Positions 1-6,812 of a stretch of DNA of 25,374 nucleotides are shown piece by piece. The translations under genes were made by a program, and so were the position numbers. Source of the stretch: JANXQE01 sp035651635 (GTDB taxonomy: Bacteria > Verrucomicrobiota > Verrucomicrobiia > Limisphaerales > UBA8199); NCBI GenBank assembly GCA_035651635.1, contig DASRFK010000061.1, forward strand, positions 1 to 25,374, written 5' to 3'. The stretch's first letter is position 1, and every line of letters begins with the position of its first letter. The notes below the pieces were generated by a model. It was not told where the DNA came from and ran no database searches. It saw only the letters and a list, made by a program, of their open reading frames with translations.

Positions 1-76
1 ATGCAGACGAATTGTTCGCCCGCCAGGACCCACATTTTAGCTGGCGCTGTGCTCATAAATAGACTCGGTAGCGTAT

Positions 77-1270
77 TTAGCGTTGCGTCGCTTTCCGCCC
101 GGGCTGTCCCGCGGCGCCCTCCGCGTTGCTTATAATCTGTACCAGTGTCTGTTGCAACACCAGCGATTCATCGAGGCCGCTCGAAACCAGCTGTTGATTG
201 CATTTGAGCAGGAGTTCCATCGCCCGGACCAACTCATCCTCAGTGTACTTCTTGATTTGAGGGAGAGCTTTGAACAGAACATAGGCATTGATGGCCAAGG
301 GGTTAAAGCGCCGATCCTGCGGCAGTTGATCTGCCGGCACGCGTTCTAACTGGCCCTTGAACCGCCCGTAGTCCATCTCGCTCTTTATCCAACCTTCGCG
401 CACCATCTCCTTGAGCAGGAGCATGGCGCGTACCTTGGAAATCAACCCGTAAAGCAACCCAATTTCTGATTTCTGCGGGTCCAACTTCACCTCCCAAAGC
501 TCTTCGTCCAGTCGCGCCAGCAGTCGAGGTAAATCGCGATCTCCGAGGGCGTCTCCAAGTGCAAACGCACGAGCCGTTTTGTTGCGAGTGCAAATGGCCG
601 AGACATCATCGAGGTCAATCTTTGGCCGGCCCCCCACATATAACGATAACTTTTCGACCTCAGTGTCCAACTGTCTGGAATTGGGCCCCACGCGACTCAC
701 CAATTCAGCAAGGGCTTCATCGGAGATTTCTTTTTGGCGGGAGTGAACGGCCTTGCGGGCCCATACCTCAGCCCGGTCAGCCCAATCGCGCTCGTCGGCG
801 GACCATCCGGCAAAGCTCTCGACCGTCCCCAGTTTGTCCAGAGTTTTGTAAAACAGTTTGCGCTTGTCGACCTTGCCGGCGCTGATCAAAAGGCGAACAT
901 TGGCGGCTTGAGCTTCGGAGCCGGAGTGCCAGGCGAAATCCTTCAGGTCCTGGGCCAGTTCCGCCAGCGATTCGGAAACCGCCTGGGTCGAAGCAGCGCG
1001 TTCGTCCCCGAGGAAGTTACAGTTCTGGAGCCAAATGACTTTGCCGGTGCCAAAGAATGGCAAGGTCTGGAGACCTTCGCGAAGGCGGGTCAGAACTTTC
1101 AGCGCTTCACTCGTGTTGGCCACGCTGCCATCGAGAATCTCGTGATCCATGCCCCCGAGTTCCTCAGTCCATTGATGGTAGATCTGTTTGGCGCGCTGCT
1201 TGACGGCGAATTCATCCTCGCCGCAGATCAGCATCACGGGAGCCGCCTGCTTGGCCGCGGAAAGGGGCAT
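77..1270 (-). CDS. holA: DNA polymerase III subunit delta
   Basis: The 397-residue protein matches the HolA family, the clamp-loader subunit that opens the beta sliding clamp and sits in the DnaX complex. It opens with a strand plus GEDEF motif (residues about 12-21), typical of the delta AAA+-like N-terminal domain. The middle holds the usual acidic segment with 'SRVGPNSRQLDTEVEKL' (about 192-208), where delta proteins carry their 'G.d.r.l..EleKL' motif. The C-terminal helical domain contains 'LLYGLISKVRAMLLLKEM'. Delta proteins lack a working P-loop, and none is seen. The ATG at 1270 has no clear Shine-Dalgarno sequence. The start lies 9 bases after the stop of the DUF151 gene on the same strand, so the two are probably cotranscribed. 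The stop is TAA at 77-79; the 76 bases beyond it to the window edge show nothing recognisable. Length is slightly above the usual 330-350 residues. Confidence 0.9.
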   Translation of the reverse strand: MPLSAAKQAAPVMLICGEDEFAVKQRAKQIYHQWTEELGGMDHEILDGSVANTSEALKVLTRLREGLQTLPFFGTGKVIWLQNCNFLGDERAASTQAVSESLAELAQDLKDFAWHSGSEAQAANVRLLISAGKVDKRKLFYKTLDKLGTVESFAGWSADERDWADRAEVWARKAVHSRQKEISDEALAELVSRVGPNSRQLDTEVEKLSLYVGGRPKIDLDDVSAICTRNKTARAFALGDALGDRDLPRLLARLDEELWEVKLDPQKSEIGLLYGLISKVRAMLLLKEMVREGWIKSEMDYGRFKGQLERVPADQLPQDRRFNPLAINAYVLFKALPQIKKYTEDELVRAMELLLKCNQQLVSSGLDESLVLQQTLVQIISNAEGAAGQPGRKATQR

Positions 1271-1279
1271 GGAGTGGAA

Positions 1280-1735
1280 TTATTCGGTCTCGCCGGTGCC
1301 GGTCTCGTTGATGCGATCAAGGACTTCGCTCATGTCCTCAACTTGCTCGAAGAGTGCGGAGGCGACATAAATAGGCCGTTTTTGAGCAGTAGCCAGGGCG
1401 AGGCAGTCACTCGGACGGGCATCGATCTCGACGATTTTGCGGGCCAACTCGTTTTGTTGCTGAAGGATGAGCCGGGCAAAGTAAGTGGAATTGCGCAACT
1501 CGGTGATGACCACGCGCTCAACAGTGATGCCGAAACCCTTGAACACGCTCTGCATTAAATCATGCGTTAAAGGTCGTTCCTTGGGAGTCTCGCGCAGGAA
1601 CATTCCGATGATGGCGCCCATATTCGGTTCGACGTTGATGACGAAGACCTTTTCGTCATTGCCAACGAACAGTGCGCACCCACTGTTGGCCGGCAAAATT
1701 CCCCGAATCTGGACGGGCACCACGTCGTTCTTCAT
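1280..1735 (-). CDS. bifunctional nuclease family protein (DUF151)
   Basis: About 151 residues, a good match to the DUF151/BFN family (Thermotoga TM0160 type). Hallmarks are 'ERPLTHDLMQSVF', 'STYFARLIL' and 'IDARPSDCLALA', the conserved PLTHDL, tYa.l and D.RPSDa.aLA blocks. Plant and some bacterial members have reported RNase/DNase activity; the bacterial role is poorly defined. I chose the ATG at 1735; a GTG two codons upstream (1741) would add Met-Gly and cannot be excluded, and neither has a strong ribosome binding site. It is the first gene of a minus-strand pair with holA, nine bases apart, linking it at least by transcription to the replication clamp loader. The usual C-terminal UVR domain of some homologues is absent, so this is the short single-domain form. 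Confidence 0.85.
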   Translation of the reverse strand: MKNDVVPVQIRGILPANSGCALFVGNDEKVFVINVEPNMGAIIGMFLRETPKERPLTHDLMQSVFKGFGITVERVVITELRNSTYFARLILQQQNELARKIVEIDARPSDCLALATAQKRPIYVASALFEQVEDMSEVLDRINETGTGETE

Positions 1736-1952
1736 ACCCACAGTGTATTGGCGGAGGGGTTAAAAAACAAGTATTCCTGCCGGGGATGAGCGACCGGAAA
1801 TCGCGGGCGTTTTGACACCGATGACAAGATCGACACTGATGGACTTCCGTTGGGTTGGTGGGCCTTTTTTTTAGCCGCCTTGTCCGGGCTGAAATCAGTT
1901 CGCCTCAAAATCAGCCTTTACACACCGGCACGGGGAATCACAATGAACTCGT

Positions 1953-2138
1953 ATGGCGCAACGTGAGTGGATCGCTTTCTGGATTATCGGCCTGGTCGTC
2001 GCCGGCATTTGGGCAGGAATCGGTTTTTTCTCCCCTTCGGCCAGGCTGCACAGGCGGCGGCGCAAAAGTCACAGCCCGATAAAATCCAAGAGCAACCGTC
2101 CGATGGTCCGGTTCAGTGTTCGGCCTCCCAAGAAATAG
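1953..2138 (+). CDS. small one-pass membrane protein, unknown function
   Basis: A 61-residue ORF. Residues about 6-27 (WIAFWIIGLVVAGIWAGIGF) form one hydrophobic membrane span, followed by a very basic tail (RLHRRRRKSH, then KSKSNRP and RPPKK). By the positive-inside rule the tail should face the cytoplasm. I do not recognise a family. Support for coding is the clean hydrophobic-basic layout, codon use with many G/C third positions, and convergent arrangement with the next gene only 21 bases away. The ATG lacks a good Shine-Dalgarno sequence. The 217 bases before it contain a TTGACA hexamer at 1812-1817 but no convincing -10 box at the right distance. It may be a real small protein or a chance ORF. 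Confidence 0.5.
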   Translation: MAQREWIAFWIIGLVVAGIWAGIGFFSPSARLHRRRRKSHSPIKSKSNRPMVRFSVRPPKK

Positions 2139-2159
2139 CCGGCACAGTCCTCGAGTCGG

Positions 2160-2390
2160 TTAAGTCACATTTTCCAATCGGTAGCTCAGCGTATTGTAAT
2201 AGCGCCGTTTGAGGCCGCGCTTGGTGCGCTGACGTTCACGGGCCTTGACCAAGTGCTTGAGGCAACGGGACCCTTGAATGGCCGGTTGGCCGCACTCAGT
2301 GCAACGTTTATCTCTTTGCATCCGTAATTGGTATTTCCGTTGCCGGGAAATTGGCAGGTCCGTAAACTCATCCTGAATCCGCTTTCTCAT
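2160..2390 (-). CDS. small basic zinc-knuckle protein, unknown function
   Basis: A 76-residue, strongly basic protein. Cys30, Cys33, Cys43 and His46 form a CxxC-x9-CxxH cluster that should bind one zinc ion. It is flanked by Arg/Lys/Gln-rich helices ('ISRQRKYQLRMQRDKRC' before, 'LVKARERQRTKRGLKRR' after), a layout that suits nucleic-acid or ribosome binding. The start is well supported: AAAGGGGAGACA precedes the ATG at 2390 with good Shine-Dalgarno spacing. I recall similar short proteins from verrucomicrobial genomes but know of no assigned function. It converges with the small membrane protein gene and is monocistronic as far as can be seen. Zinc binding and nucleic-acid binding are inferences from composition. 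Confidence 0.75.
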   Translation of the reverse strand: MRKRIQDEFTDLPISRQRKYQLRMQRDKRCTECGQPAIQGSRCLKHLVKARERQRTKRGLKRRYYNTLSYRLENVT

Positions 2391-2587
2391 TGTCTCCCCT
2401 TTCTTAGGTTACAGCTGATGAAGTGCGCCTGGGTTGTTTGACTTCACCTTATCCAACCCTTCACCTTGGCATTAAGGCTGTCAAGGTGGGCTTATTTATC
2501 CAAAGTTGGGGTTTAAGCGGCCTACCCGTTCTCTCTTGACGTTAGCGGGGGGCAAGATGCGGCCGGGGGAGCGTTCGTAGGTCTCAA

Positions 2588-2608
2588 ACCGCGCTAGCAG
2601 CGCGCGGT
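2588..2608 (-). terminator. hairpin after the sugar-isomerase gene
   Basis: A 7-bp stem, ACCGCGC at 2588-2594 pairing with GCGCGGT at 2602-2608 around a 7-base loop, lies 16 bases beyond the stop codon of the minus-strand gene. On the minus strand it is followed by TTTGAG only, so the U-tract is poor. It could be a weak terminator or a 3'-end stabiliser. Confidence 0.35.
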
Positions 2609-2624
2609 GAAACGGTGCAAAGAG

Positions 2625-3593
2625 CTAGGCAAGAGCGGCTTGGGCCACCGCCTTCATCTTCTCCAATCCCGTTCTGGCTACCTCGAGGGCAGCTTGAGCC
2701 CAGTACGTGCGGTTAAACAATTCCAGCGAAAGCACCTTCTGTCCGCCAGTCTGATGCAGCAGTTGAAGAAGCTCTTTCAGTGGCGCGGTGCCGGTGCCGG
2801 GATAAATCCGGAAGCTGTCGTCGATTTTTTCTCGGCCTGGCTCGCCCGGAAAATCGTTCATATGCAGTACTTGGATGGCAGTGGGGCCCAACAGGCGAAT
2901 GCCCTGAAGCTTCGAGCCGCCCTTATAAAGATGAAATACGTCGGCCAGGACGCAGGCCTTGGGGTGTCCGGTTTCCATGGCCACCGCGACACATTCACTT
3001 AGATGGTTGAGGTTTTTAGAGAAGCCCCATAGTTCCAACTCGGGAATAAGACCGGCTTGGTCACCTGCTTCGAGCAGGGCCAGATAGCGTTCCGCCGCTT
3101 TGCCCGGGTCGAGTTTTGGCAAATCGGTCGCTCCGGCCGGAGGCGCGGCAAACCGTTTGGCGCCAATTTGAGCCATGAGCTCCATCTCGCGTCTGGCGCG
3201 TTCCATGCCTTTGGCCCGTCTAGCGTCGTCGTCCACAATCCATTCGGGAAAGCCGATGGCACCTTCAACGGTTAAACCGGAATCCGAGATACGCTTGCGC
3301 AAATCCCCAGGCACGCCGCCGTTTTTCACGAATTCCTGGACCGAATCCACCCACGGCTCGATCGCGTCGTACCCTGCTTGTGCCGCGATTTCGATTTCTT
3401 TGGCAATCCCTAGTTTCTGCCCCCGGATAGTGGCGGTGTTGAGGCAAAACAAGAAGGGTTTTTCGGCGGTTTGTACCGGTGAAGCCTGTGCGGAGGACGG
3501 CCCACTGGAAAGCTTGGATGCGGCCACAGCAGCTCCGACCAGCAGTCCGGTTTGTGTCAGCGCGCTGCGCCGCGAGAGCTTGCGTCTAATCAT
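2625..3593 (-). CDS. Tat-exported sugar phosphate isomerase/epimerase-like TIM-barrel protein
   Basis: A 322-residue protein of the xylose-isomerase-like AP endonuclease 2 superfamily. The N-terminus carries a Tat signal: twin arginines in SRRSALTQ (residues 7-14), then a hydrophobic stretch to about residue 29. The barrel follows from about residue 46. Likely divalent-metal ligands are visible in family order: Glu187 (PELELW), Asp218 with His221 (LADVFH), His244 (LHMNDF) and Glu291 (LSLELFN). Family members isomerise or epimerise keto sugars or sugar derivatives; the substrate here cannot be read from sequence. An AAGGCGC stretch precedes the ATG at 3593. It lies 62 bases after the diaminopentanoate-dehydrogenase-like gene on the same strand, so the two may be cotranscribed. 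Tat export implies folding with metal in the cytoplasm and action in the periplasm. Confidence 0.85.
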   Translation of the reverse strand: MIRRKLSRRSALTQTGLLVGAAVAASKLSSGPSSAQASPVQTAEKPFLFCLNTATIRGQKLGIAKEIEIAAQAGYDAIEPWVDSVQEFVKNGGVPGDLRKRISDSGLTVEGAIGFPEWIVDDDARRAKGMERARREMELMAQIGAKRFAAPPAGATDLPKLDPGKAAERYLALLEAGDQAGLIPELELWGFSKNLNHLSECVAVAMETGHPKACVLADVFHLYKGGSKLQGIRLLGPTAIQVLHMNDFPGEPGREKIDDSFRIYPGTGTAPLKELLQLLHQTGGQKVLSLELFNRTYWAQAALEVARTGLEKMKAVAQAALA

Positions 3594-3655
3594 GCGCCTT
3601 GATTAGCGAAAACCGTGCGCGTTGGCTAGGAAACTTGTAGACCGGCACCTGGCGC

Positions 3656-4642
3656 TCACACAAGCGGCAGCTGCGAAATCAGCCGCAGACCGGGGGCGGC
3701 TCGCATTAACCTGGGCGCGGTATTGACCAGGGCTGCGACGGTGGCCTGATCGCCCGCCACACCACCGCGGATGAGAACGTCCAAAGGCGGATCGCCGACA
3801 ATTTGCACCGCATCGTGAGGATCGTTGGCGTCGAGATACATCTTGAGATCCAAACTGACCCGGAATTTTCCCGGGAGAAAGGCTTCGGCACGTTGATGCA
3901 CGCCGCAGGTCTCTCCTTTGCGGACGCCCAAAAAGGCGGTTTCAATCGATTTCCGGGCTACAATGGCGTCACGGGTTTCCACAACCTTTTCGATACGATG
4001 CCCAAAACTGTGAGCGATCAAAGCCAGAGATTCCTTAAGTCCGGCGTGTCCAGCTTGGCCTCTCCGGAGGAGGCGGCGAAATTGCGCTGGATCCAGACCG
4101 CTGCCGATTTTTCTTTGAAGGGGCTCGCGACGAGTCGAGGCATTCACGACCCGCTGAACGTGGATTTCCGTGACGTCCCGGCTGACGCTCGCCAGAACCA
4201 CCGGCAGCAGGTCCATCACGAAGCCTGGATTCACCCCAGTCCCAACCAACCGCGCTCCGGACCGGCGGCTGATGCGGTCGAGTCTGGCGGCGAGTTCTGG
4301 TTGGCGCAGTTGCGGAAACGACAGTTCCTCGCTGGAGGACACGACATTGATGCCCTGCGTGAGAATGCGAGCCAGCTGGGGAAAGGCTAACTCGAGTGAA
4401 GAGACGCTCGTGTGGAATATGAGGTCAGGTTTGTTCTGAAGCTCGGAGAGACTGCTGCTCACGGGGATGTTCCGGAGGCTGGAATTCCCGCTTAGGATTC
4501 CCAGGTCCCGCCCGACTTTGGCCGGGTCGATATCAACGGCGCCCACGACGCGGGACCACTCCCTGGTGGCCGCGAATTTGAGACATTCCAGACCGATCGA
4601 GCCGAGGCCAAATTGGGCGATTCTGAGCTTTTTTTGGTTCAT
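3656..4642 (-). CDS. NAD(P)-dependent reductase, dihydrodipicolinate reductase / 2,4-diaminopentanoate dehydrogenase-like
   Basis: A 328-residue Rossmann-fold protein. The nucleotide-binding motif GLGSIG is at residues 12-17 and an acidic residue ending strand 2 (VDIDP) lies near residue 38. The block 'GTGVNPGFVMDLLP' (about 154-167) and 'GHAGLKESLALIA' (about 219-231) are typical of the dihydrodipicolinate-reductase-like family that includes 2,4-diaminopentanoate dehydrogenase. It is not DapB itself, since the DapB catalytic HH..K pattern is not evident. The protein is expected in the cytoplasm; no signal peptide is seen. The substrate is probably an amino or imino acid, but this is an inference from the family. 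It is the upstream gene of a two-gene minus-strand unit with the Tat-exported isomerase. The ATG at 4642 has no clear Shine-Dalgarno sequence. Confidence 0.75.
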   Translation of the reverse strand: MNQKKLRIAQFGLGSIGLECLKFAATREWSRVVGAVDIDPAKVGRDLGILSGNSSLRNIPVSSSLSELQNKPDLIFHTSVSSLELAFPQLARILTQGINVVSSSEELSFPQLRQPELAARLDRISRRSGARLVGTGVNPGFVMDLLPVVLASVSRDVTEIHVQRVVNASTRREPLQRKIGSGLDPAQFRRLLRRGQAGHAGLKESLALIAHSFGHRIEKVVETRDAIVARKSIETAFLGVRKGETCGVHQRAEAFLPGKFRVSLDLKMYLDANDPHDAVQIVGDPPLDVLIRGGVAGDQATVAALVNTAPRLMRAAPGLRLISQLPLV

Positions 4643-4898
4643 GGCACTGGGAGCAATACGCGTCAGCGGTACGAAAGAAAAGCATCAAAGAAACCAACTC
4701 GCCGCCAGGAACCGTAAGCGGGAACCCCGAAGGAACCGCGTGGTGAGGTCGAATTTGGCGGGAAGTTAATACGTCTAAATAAGTAGTGAAACTCAATCAA
4801 ATCAGTTCGGCAAAAGGGCATCGACGGGGACTTGACCGGCGGACCTTTTGCACTGATGTTTCCAGTGGACCTAAAAGCAGTAACTCTGTTGTGTAGCT

Positions 4899-5642
4899 AT
4901 GAAAATGACCACCAAACGCACACCCATGACTTTCCTGGCGGGTGCTTTTGCGATTGCGCAGTTCTGTGCGGCTCTGGCCGACGACCCCCAACCTTCGAAT
5001 GTCAATACCACGGCGGACGTGACCACCCCGGCTCCGGTGATCTCGGCGGGGCCCGCCCCGGTGATTTCATCGCCCACGACCACTCCTGCGGTCAAGCTGC
5101 CGTACGGGGTCGAAGACGTTCTGAAACTGAGCCGCGCGCAGGTTGGTGAAGACGTTATTCTCAATTACGTGCAAAGCTCAGGCACTATTTATAACCTGGG
5201 CTCGAAGGAAATCGTTTACCTCAAAGAGCAGGGGGTGTCCGAGAAGGTCATCAATGCGATGTTGAATCAACGCAAACGGGTAGAAATGGCGGCGCAACAG
5301 GCGCCATCGCCGGCGGCTCCAGCGGTCGAGTCTTATACTCCAGACAGCACGGCAGCCGCGGCGCCAACCACCTCCCCTGCGGCGCCGGTCTATACCCAAT
5401 CGAATGCGACGTATGCTGAAGCGCCTTTAACTCCGCCGGCCAGCAGCGTCTACGTCATTCCGTACTCGGCCGGCTACCCCTACTATGGAGCTTACGGCGG
5501 TTATTATCCCTATTATGGCTGGTATGGTCCGTCAGTTTCTTTCGGGTTCAGGTTCGGCGGACACGGCTATTATGGGGGGCACGGGTACGGTGGTCACGCC
5601 TATGGCGGCCACGGTGGTGGGGGCCATGGCGGACATCGATAA
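4899..5642 (+). CDS. secreted protein with Gly/His/Tyr-rich C-terminal tail
   Basis: A 247-residue predicted exported protein. A signal peptide spans about residues 1-28, with probable cleavage after ALA (CAALA-DD). A Pro/Thr/Val-rich linker follows, then a folded segment of about residues 66-126 ('YGVEDVLKLSRAQVGEDVIL' ... 'LKEQGVSEKVINAMLNQR'), of a kind I associate with verrucomicrobial secreted proteins. A second Pro/Ala/Ser/Thr linker precedes a tail rich in YYG, YGGH and GGHGG repeats (about 190-247) with many histidines. That tail could bind metal or self-associate, but no function is known to me. It is preceded by 256 bases without a gene, shared with the divergent reductase gene, and is followed by a strong terminator, so it is probably a single-gene transcript. 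Confidence 0.75.
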   Translation: MKMTTKRTPMTFLAGAFAIAQFCAALADDPQPSNVNTTADVTTPAPVISAGPAPVISSPTTTPAVKLPYGVEDVLKLSRAQVGEDVILNYVQSSGTIYNLGSKEIVYLKEQGVSEKVINAMLNQRKRVEMAAQQAPSPAAPAVESYTPDSTAAAAPTTSPAAPVYTQSNATYAEAPLTPPASSVYVIPYSAGYPYYGAYGGYYPYYGWYGPSVSFGFRFGGHGYYGGHGYGGHAYGGHGGGGHGGHR

Positions 5643-5698
5643 ACAGTAAGCGTTCTCGTCCTCGGCTCCTCGCGGATCTCCGCCGAGCGGGCCAATTC

Positions 5699-5726
5699 AA
5701 CTCGCGCCTTTCGCGCGAGTTTTTTG
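5699..5726 (+). terminator. rho-independent terminator of the secreted Gly/His protein gene
   Basis: A 9-bp perfect stem, AACTCGCGC (5699-5707) pairing with GCGCGAGTT (5713-5721) around loop CTTTC, runs directly into TTTTTT (5720-5725). It lies 57 bases after the stop codon. This is the clearest intrinsic terminator in the window. Confidence 0.88.
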
Positions 5727-5767
5727 TTCATCGTTCAGGAGGATTTTACCCCACTTGTGGTTGGGCG

Positions 5768-5805
5768 CTAGAAAGTTAGGTTACGGAACTAGAAAGTGGA
5801 GGTTA
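5768..5805 (+). promoter_or_regulatory. 21-bp-spaced direct repeat upstream of the DUF4142 gene
   Basis: CTAGAAAGT occurs at 5768-5776 and again at 5789-5797, exactly 21 bp apart, and each copy is followed by GGTTA (5779-5783 and 5801-5805). The second copy overlaps GGAGG (5798-5802), which may be the Shine-Dalgarno sequence although it lies 13 bases from the ATG. The two-helical-turn spacing fits a direct-repeat operator, but no regulator can be named. Confidence 0.35.
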
Positions 5806-5815
5806 AGAATTCATT

Positions 5816-6571
5816 ATGAGAAAAGTCATGCTCAAAACACTTAGGACCGCGTGTATTATCACAACTGTTACCGGCCTCACCGCCTTGACTGCGGGAGCCG
5901 CGGATTCGACTGCAACCACCGGCACGGCCGGGTATGAAAACGGAACGACGAGCCACGGTTTCCTGGCCGATCACAGTGCCAAGAGCTTCATCAAAGAAGC
6001 CTTCCGCGATAACCAGGAAGAGATCGATATGGCCGGGGTGGCGGTGAACAAAGCCCAGAACGCCGACCTGAAATCATTCGCTCAGCAAATACAGCAGGAC
6101 CATACCAAGGCCAACCAGGACCTGCAGCCGATCGCCGCAAAATATGGCGTCACCGAAGAACAGTCCAAGCTGCGCGAGCACGCTGTCAATAAGTTCGATA
6201 AAGAGACCGCCGGCCCTGAATTCGACAAAAAGTTCGCGATCGCGATGATGAAAGATCACCAGAAGGCGATCAACAAGTTTGAAAAGGCCGCCAACAAGCT
6301 ACAGGAAGCTGATGTGAAACAGTATGCCGAAAACATGCTGCCGAAGCTGCGTGAGCACCTGCAGAAAGCTGAGACGGTTGCCCGCGAGGTTGGAGTGGAT
6401 CAGTCGGAAATCTCCTCGATTATGAGCAAGACCCCGGCAGTGGGCGGCACGAGCGAGACCACGGAAACCGGAGTCGGAACGGGCACCAGCGGCAAAACGT
6501 TGCAAGGTGCCGGGGCGCAGCAGTTGCAGCCCGATACGACGACGACCCCAACGACCGCTCCTAAACGCTAA
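5816..6571 (+). CDS. DUF4142 domain exported protein
   Basis: A 251-residue protein with an N-terminal signal peptide (about residues 1-29, ending LTAGAA-DS). A DUF4142 helical-bundle domain spans about residues 47-195: 'FIKEAFRDNQEEIDMAG', 'FAQQIQQDHTKANQDLQPIA', 'FAIAMMKDHQKAINKFEKA' and 'YAENMLPKLREHLQKAE'. The conserved HxxxN and MxxxHxxxI-like signatures of this ferritin-like-looking family are present as QDHTKAN and MKDHQKAI. The tail (about 205-251) is Gly/Thr-rich and low in complexity. DUF4142 proteins are periplasmic and often linked to stress or envelope upkeep, with no proven activity. An alternative start is Met5. Its upstream region carries a 21-bp-spaced direct repeat, and a terminator-like hairpin follows. 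Confidence 0.85.
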   Translation: MRKVMLKTLRTACIITTVTGLTALTAGAADSTATTGTAGYENGTTSHGFLADHSAKSFIKEAFRDNQEEIDMAGVAVNKAQNADLKSFAQQIQQDHTKANQDLQPIAAKYGVTEEQSKLREHAVNKFDKETAGPEFDKKFAIAMMKDHQKAINKFEKAANKLQEADVKQYAENMLPKLREHLQKAETVAREVGVDQSEISSIMSKTPAVGGTSETTETGVGTGTSGKTLQGAGAQQLQPDTTTTPTTAPKR

Positions 6572-6626
6572 GCGCGTTGGAAGAGTTCAGGGCCTCGCGC
6601 AAGCCCGGCCCTCTCCTGCTTGAACA

Positions 6627-6652
6627 CTGAGGCTGGTTTGCGCCAGCCTCAG
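6627..6652 (+). terminator. terminator-like hairpin after the DUF4142 gene
   Basis: CTGAGGCTGG (6627-6636) pairs perfectly with CCAGCCTCAG (6643-6652) around a 6-base loop, 55 bases after the stop codon. No T-tract follows, so it may stabilise the mRNA end or need a cofactor to terminate. Confidence 0.5.
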
Positions 6653-6724
6653 TCTGGTCAAAATACGGACAGCAATCGACAATTCCTGTGTTGTTAAGGT
6701 CGGCCCCGCAAACGAAACTGTCAG

Positions 6725-6736
6725 CGAGTTAACTCG
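6725..6736. promoter_or_regulatory. 12-bp perfect palindrome upstream of adk
   Basis: CGAGTTAACTCG is a perfect palindrome 76 bases before the adenylate kinase start. Length and position suit a dimeric repressor operator. No promoter hexamers could be placed confidently next to it, and a chance palindrome is possible. Confidence 0.25.
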
Positions 6737-6812
6737 GGGCGCGCCCAAGAGTCTGCGTGTTGTTTGCTCAGTGAGTTCGGCGCGCTCCGAGCCTCAATAA
6801 CGGCACAGGAAT

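Noticed and set aside
734..1558. A 274-codon open frame on the plus strand
   Set aside because: It lies antisense to holA and the DUF151 gene, spans both, and its protein shows no motifs; the minus-strand products are clear families.
1812..1840. TTGACA hexamer that could be a -35 box for the small membrane protein gene
   Set aside because: No acceptable -10 box stands 16-18 bases downstream, and the gene start is more than 110 bases further on.
2462..2488. CACCTTG...CAAGGTG 7-bp stem upstream of the zinc-knuckle gene
   Set aside because: The loop is 13 bases and no T-tract or conserved context supports a terminator or riboswitch; likely a chance hairpin.
4832..4860. TTGACC with a possible -10 before the secreted Gly/His protein gene
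   Set aside because: The best -10 candidate (GATGTT) matches the consensus poorly, so a promoter call is not supported.
5585..5640. Short GGTCACGCC/GGCGGCCAC-like repeats that could be taken for a DNA repeat array
   Set aside because: They are the codons of the Gly/His tail of a secreted protein, not a CRISPR or intergenic repeat.
5661..5687. CTCGGC...GCCGAG 6-bp stem before the strong terminator
   Set aside because: Loop of 15 bases and no T-tract; the next hairpin fully explains termination.
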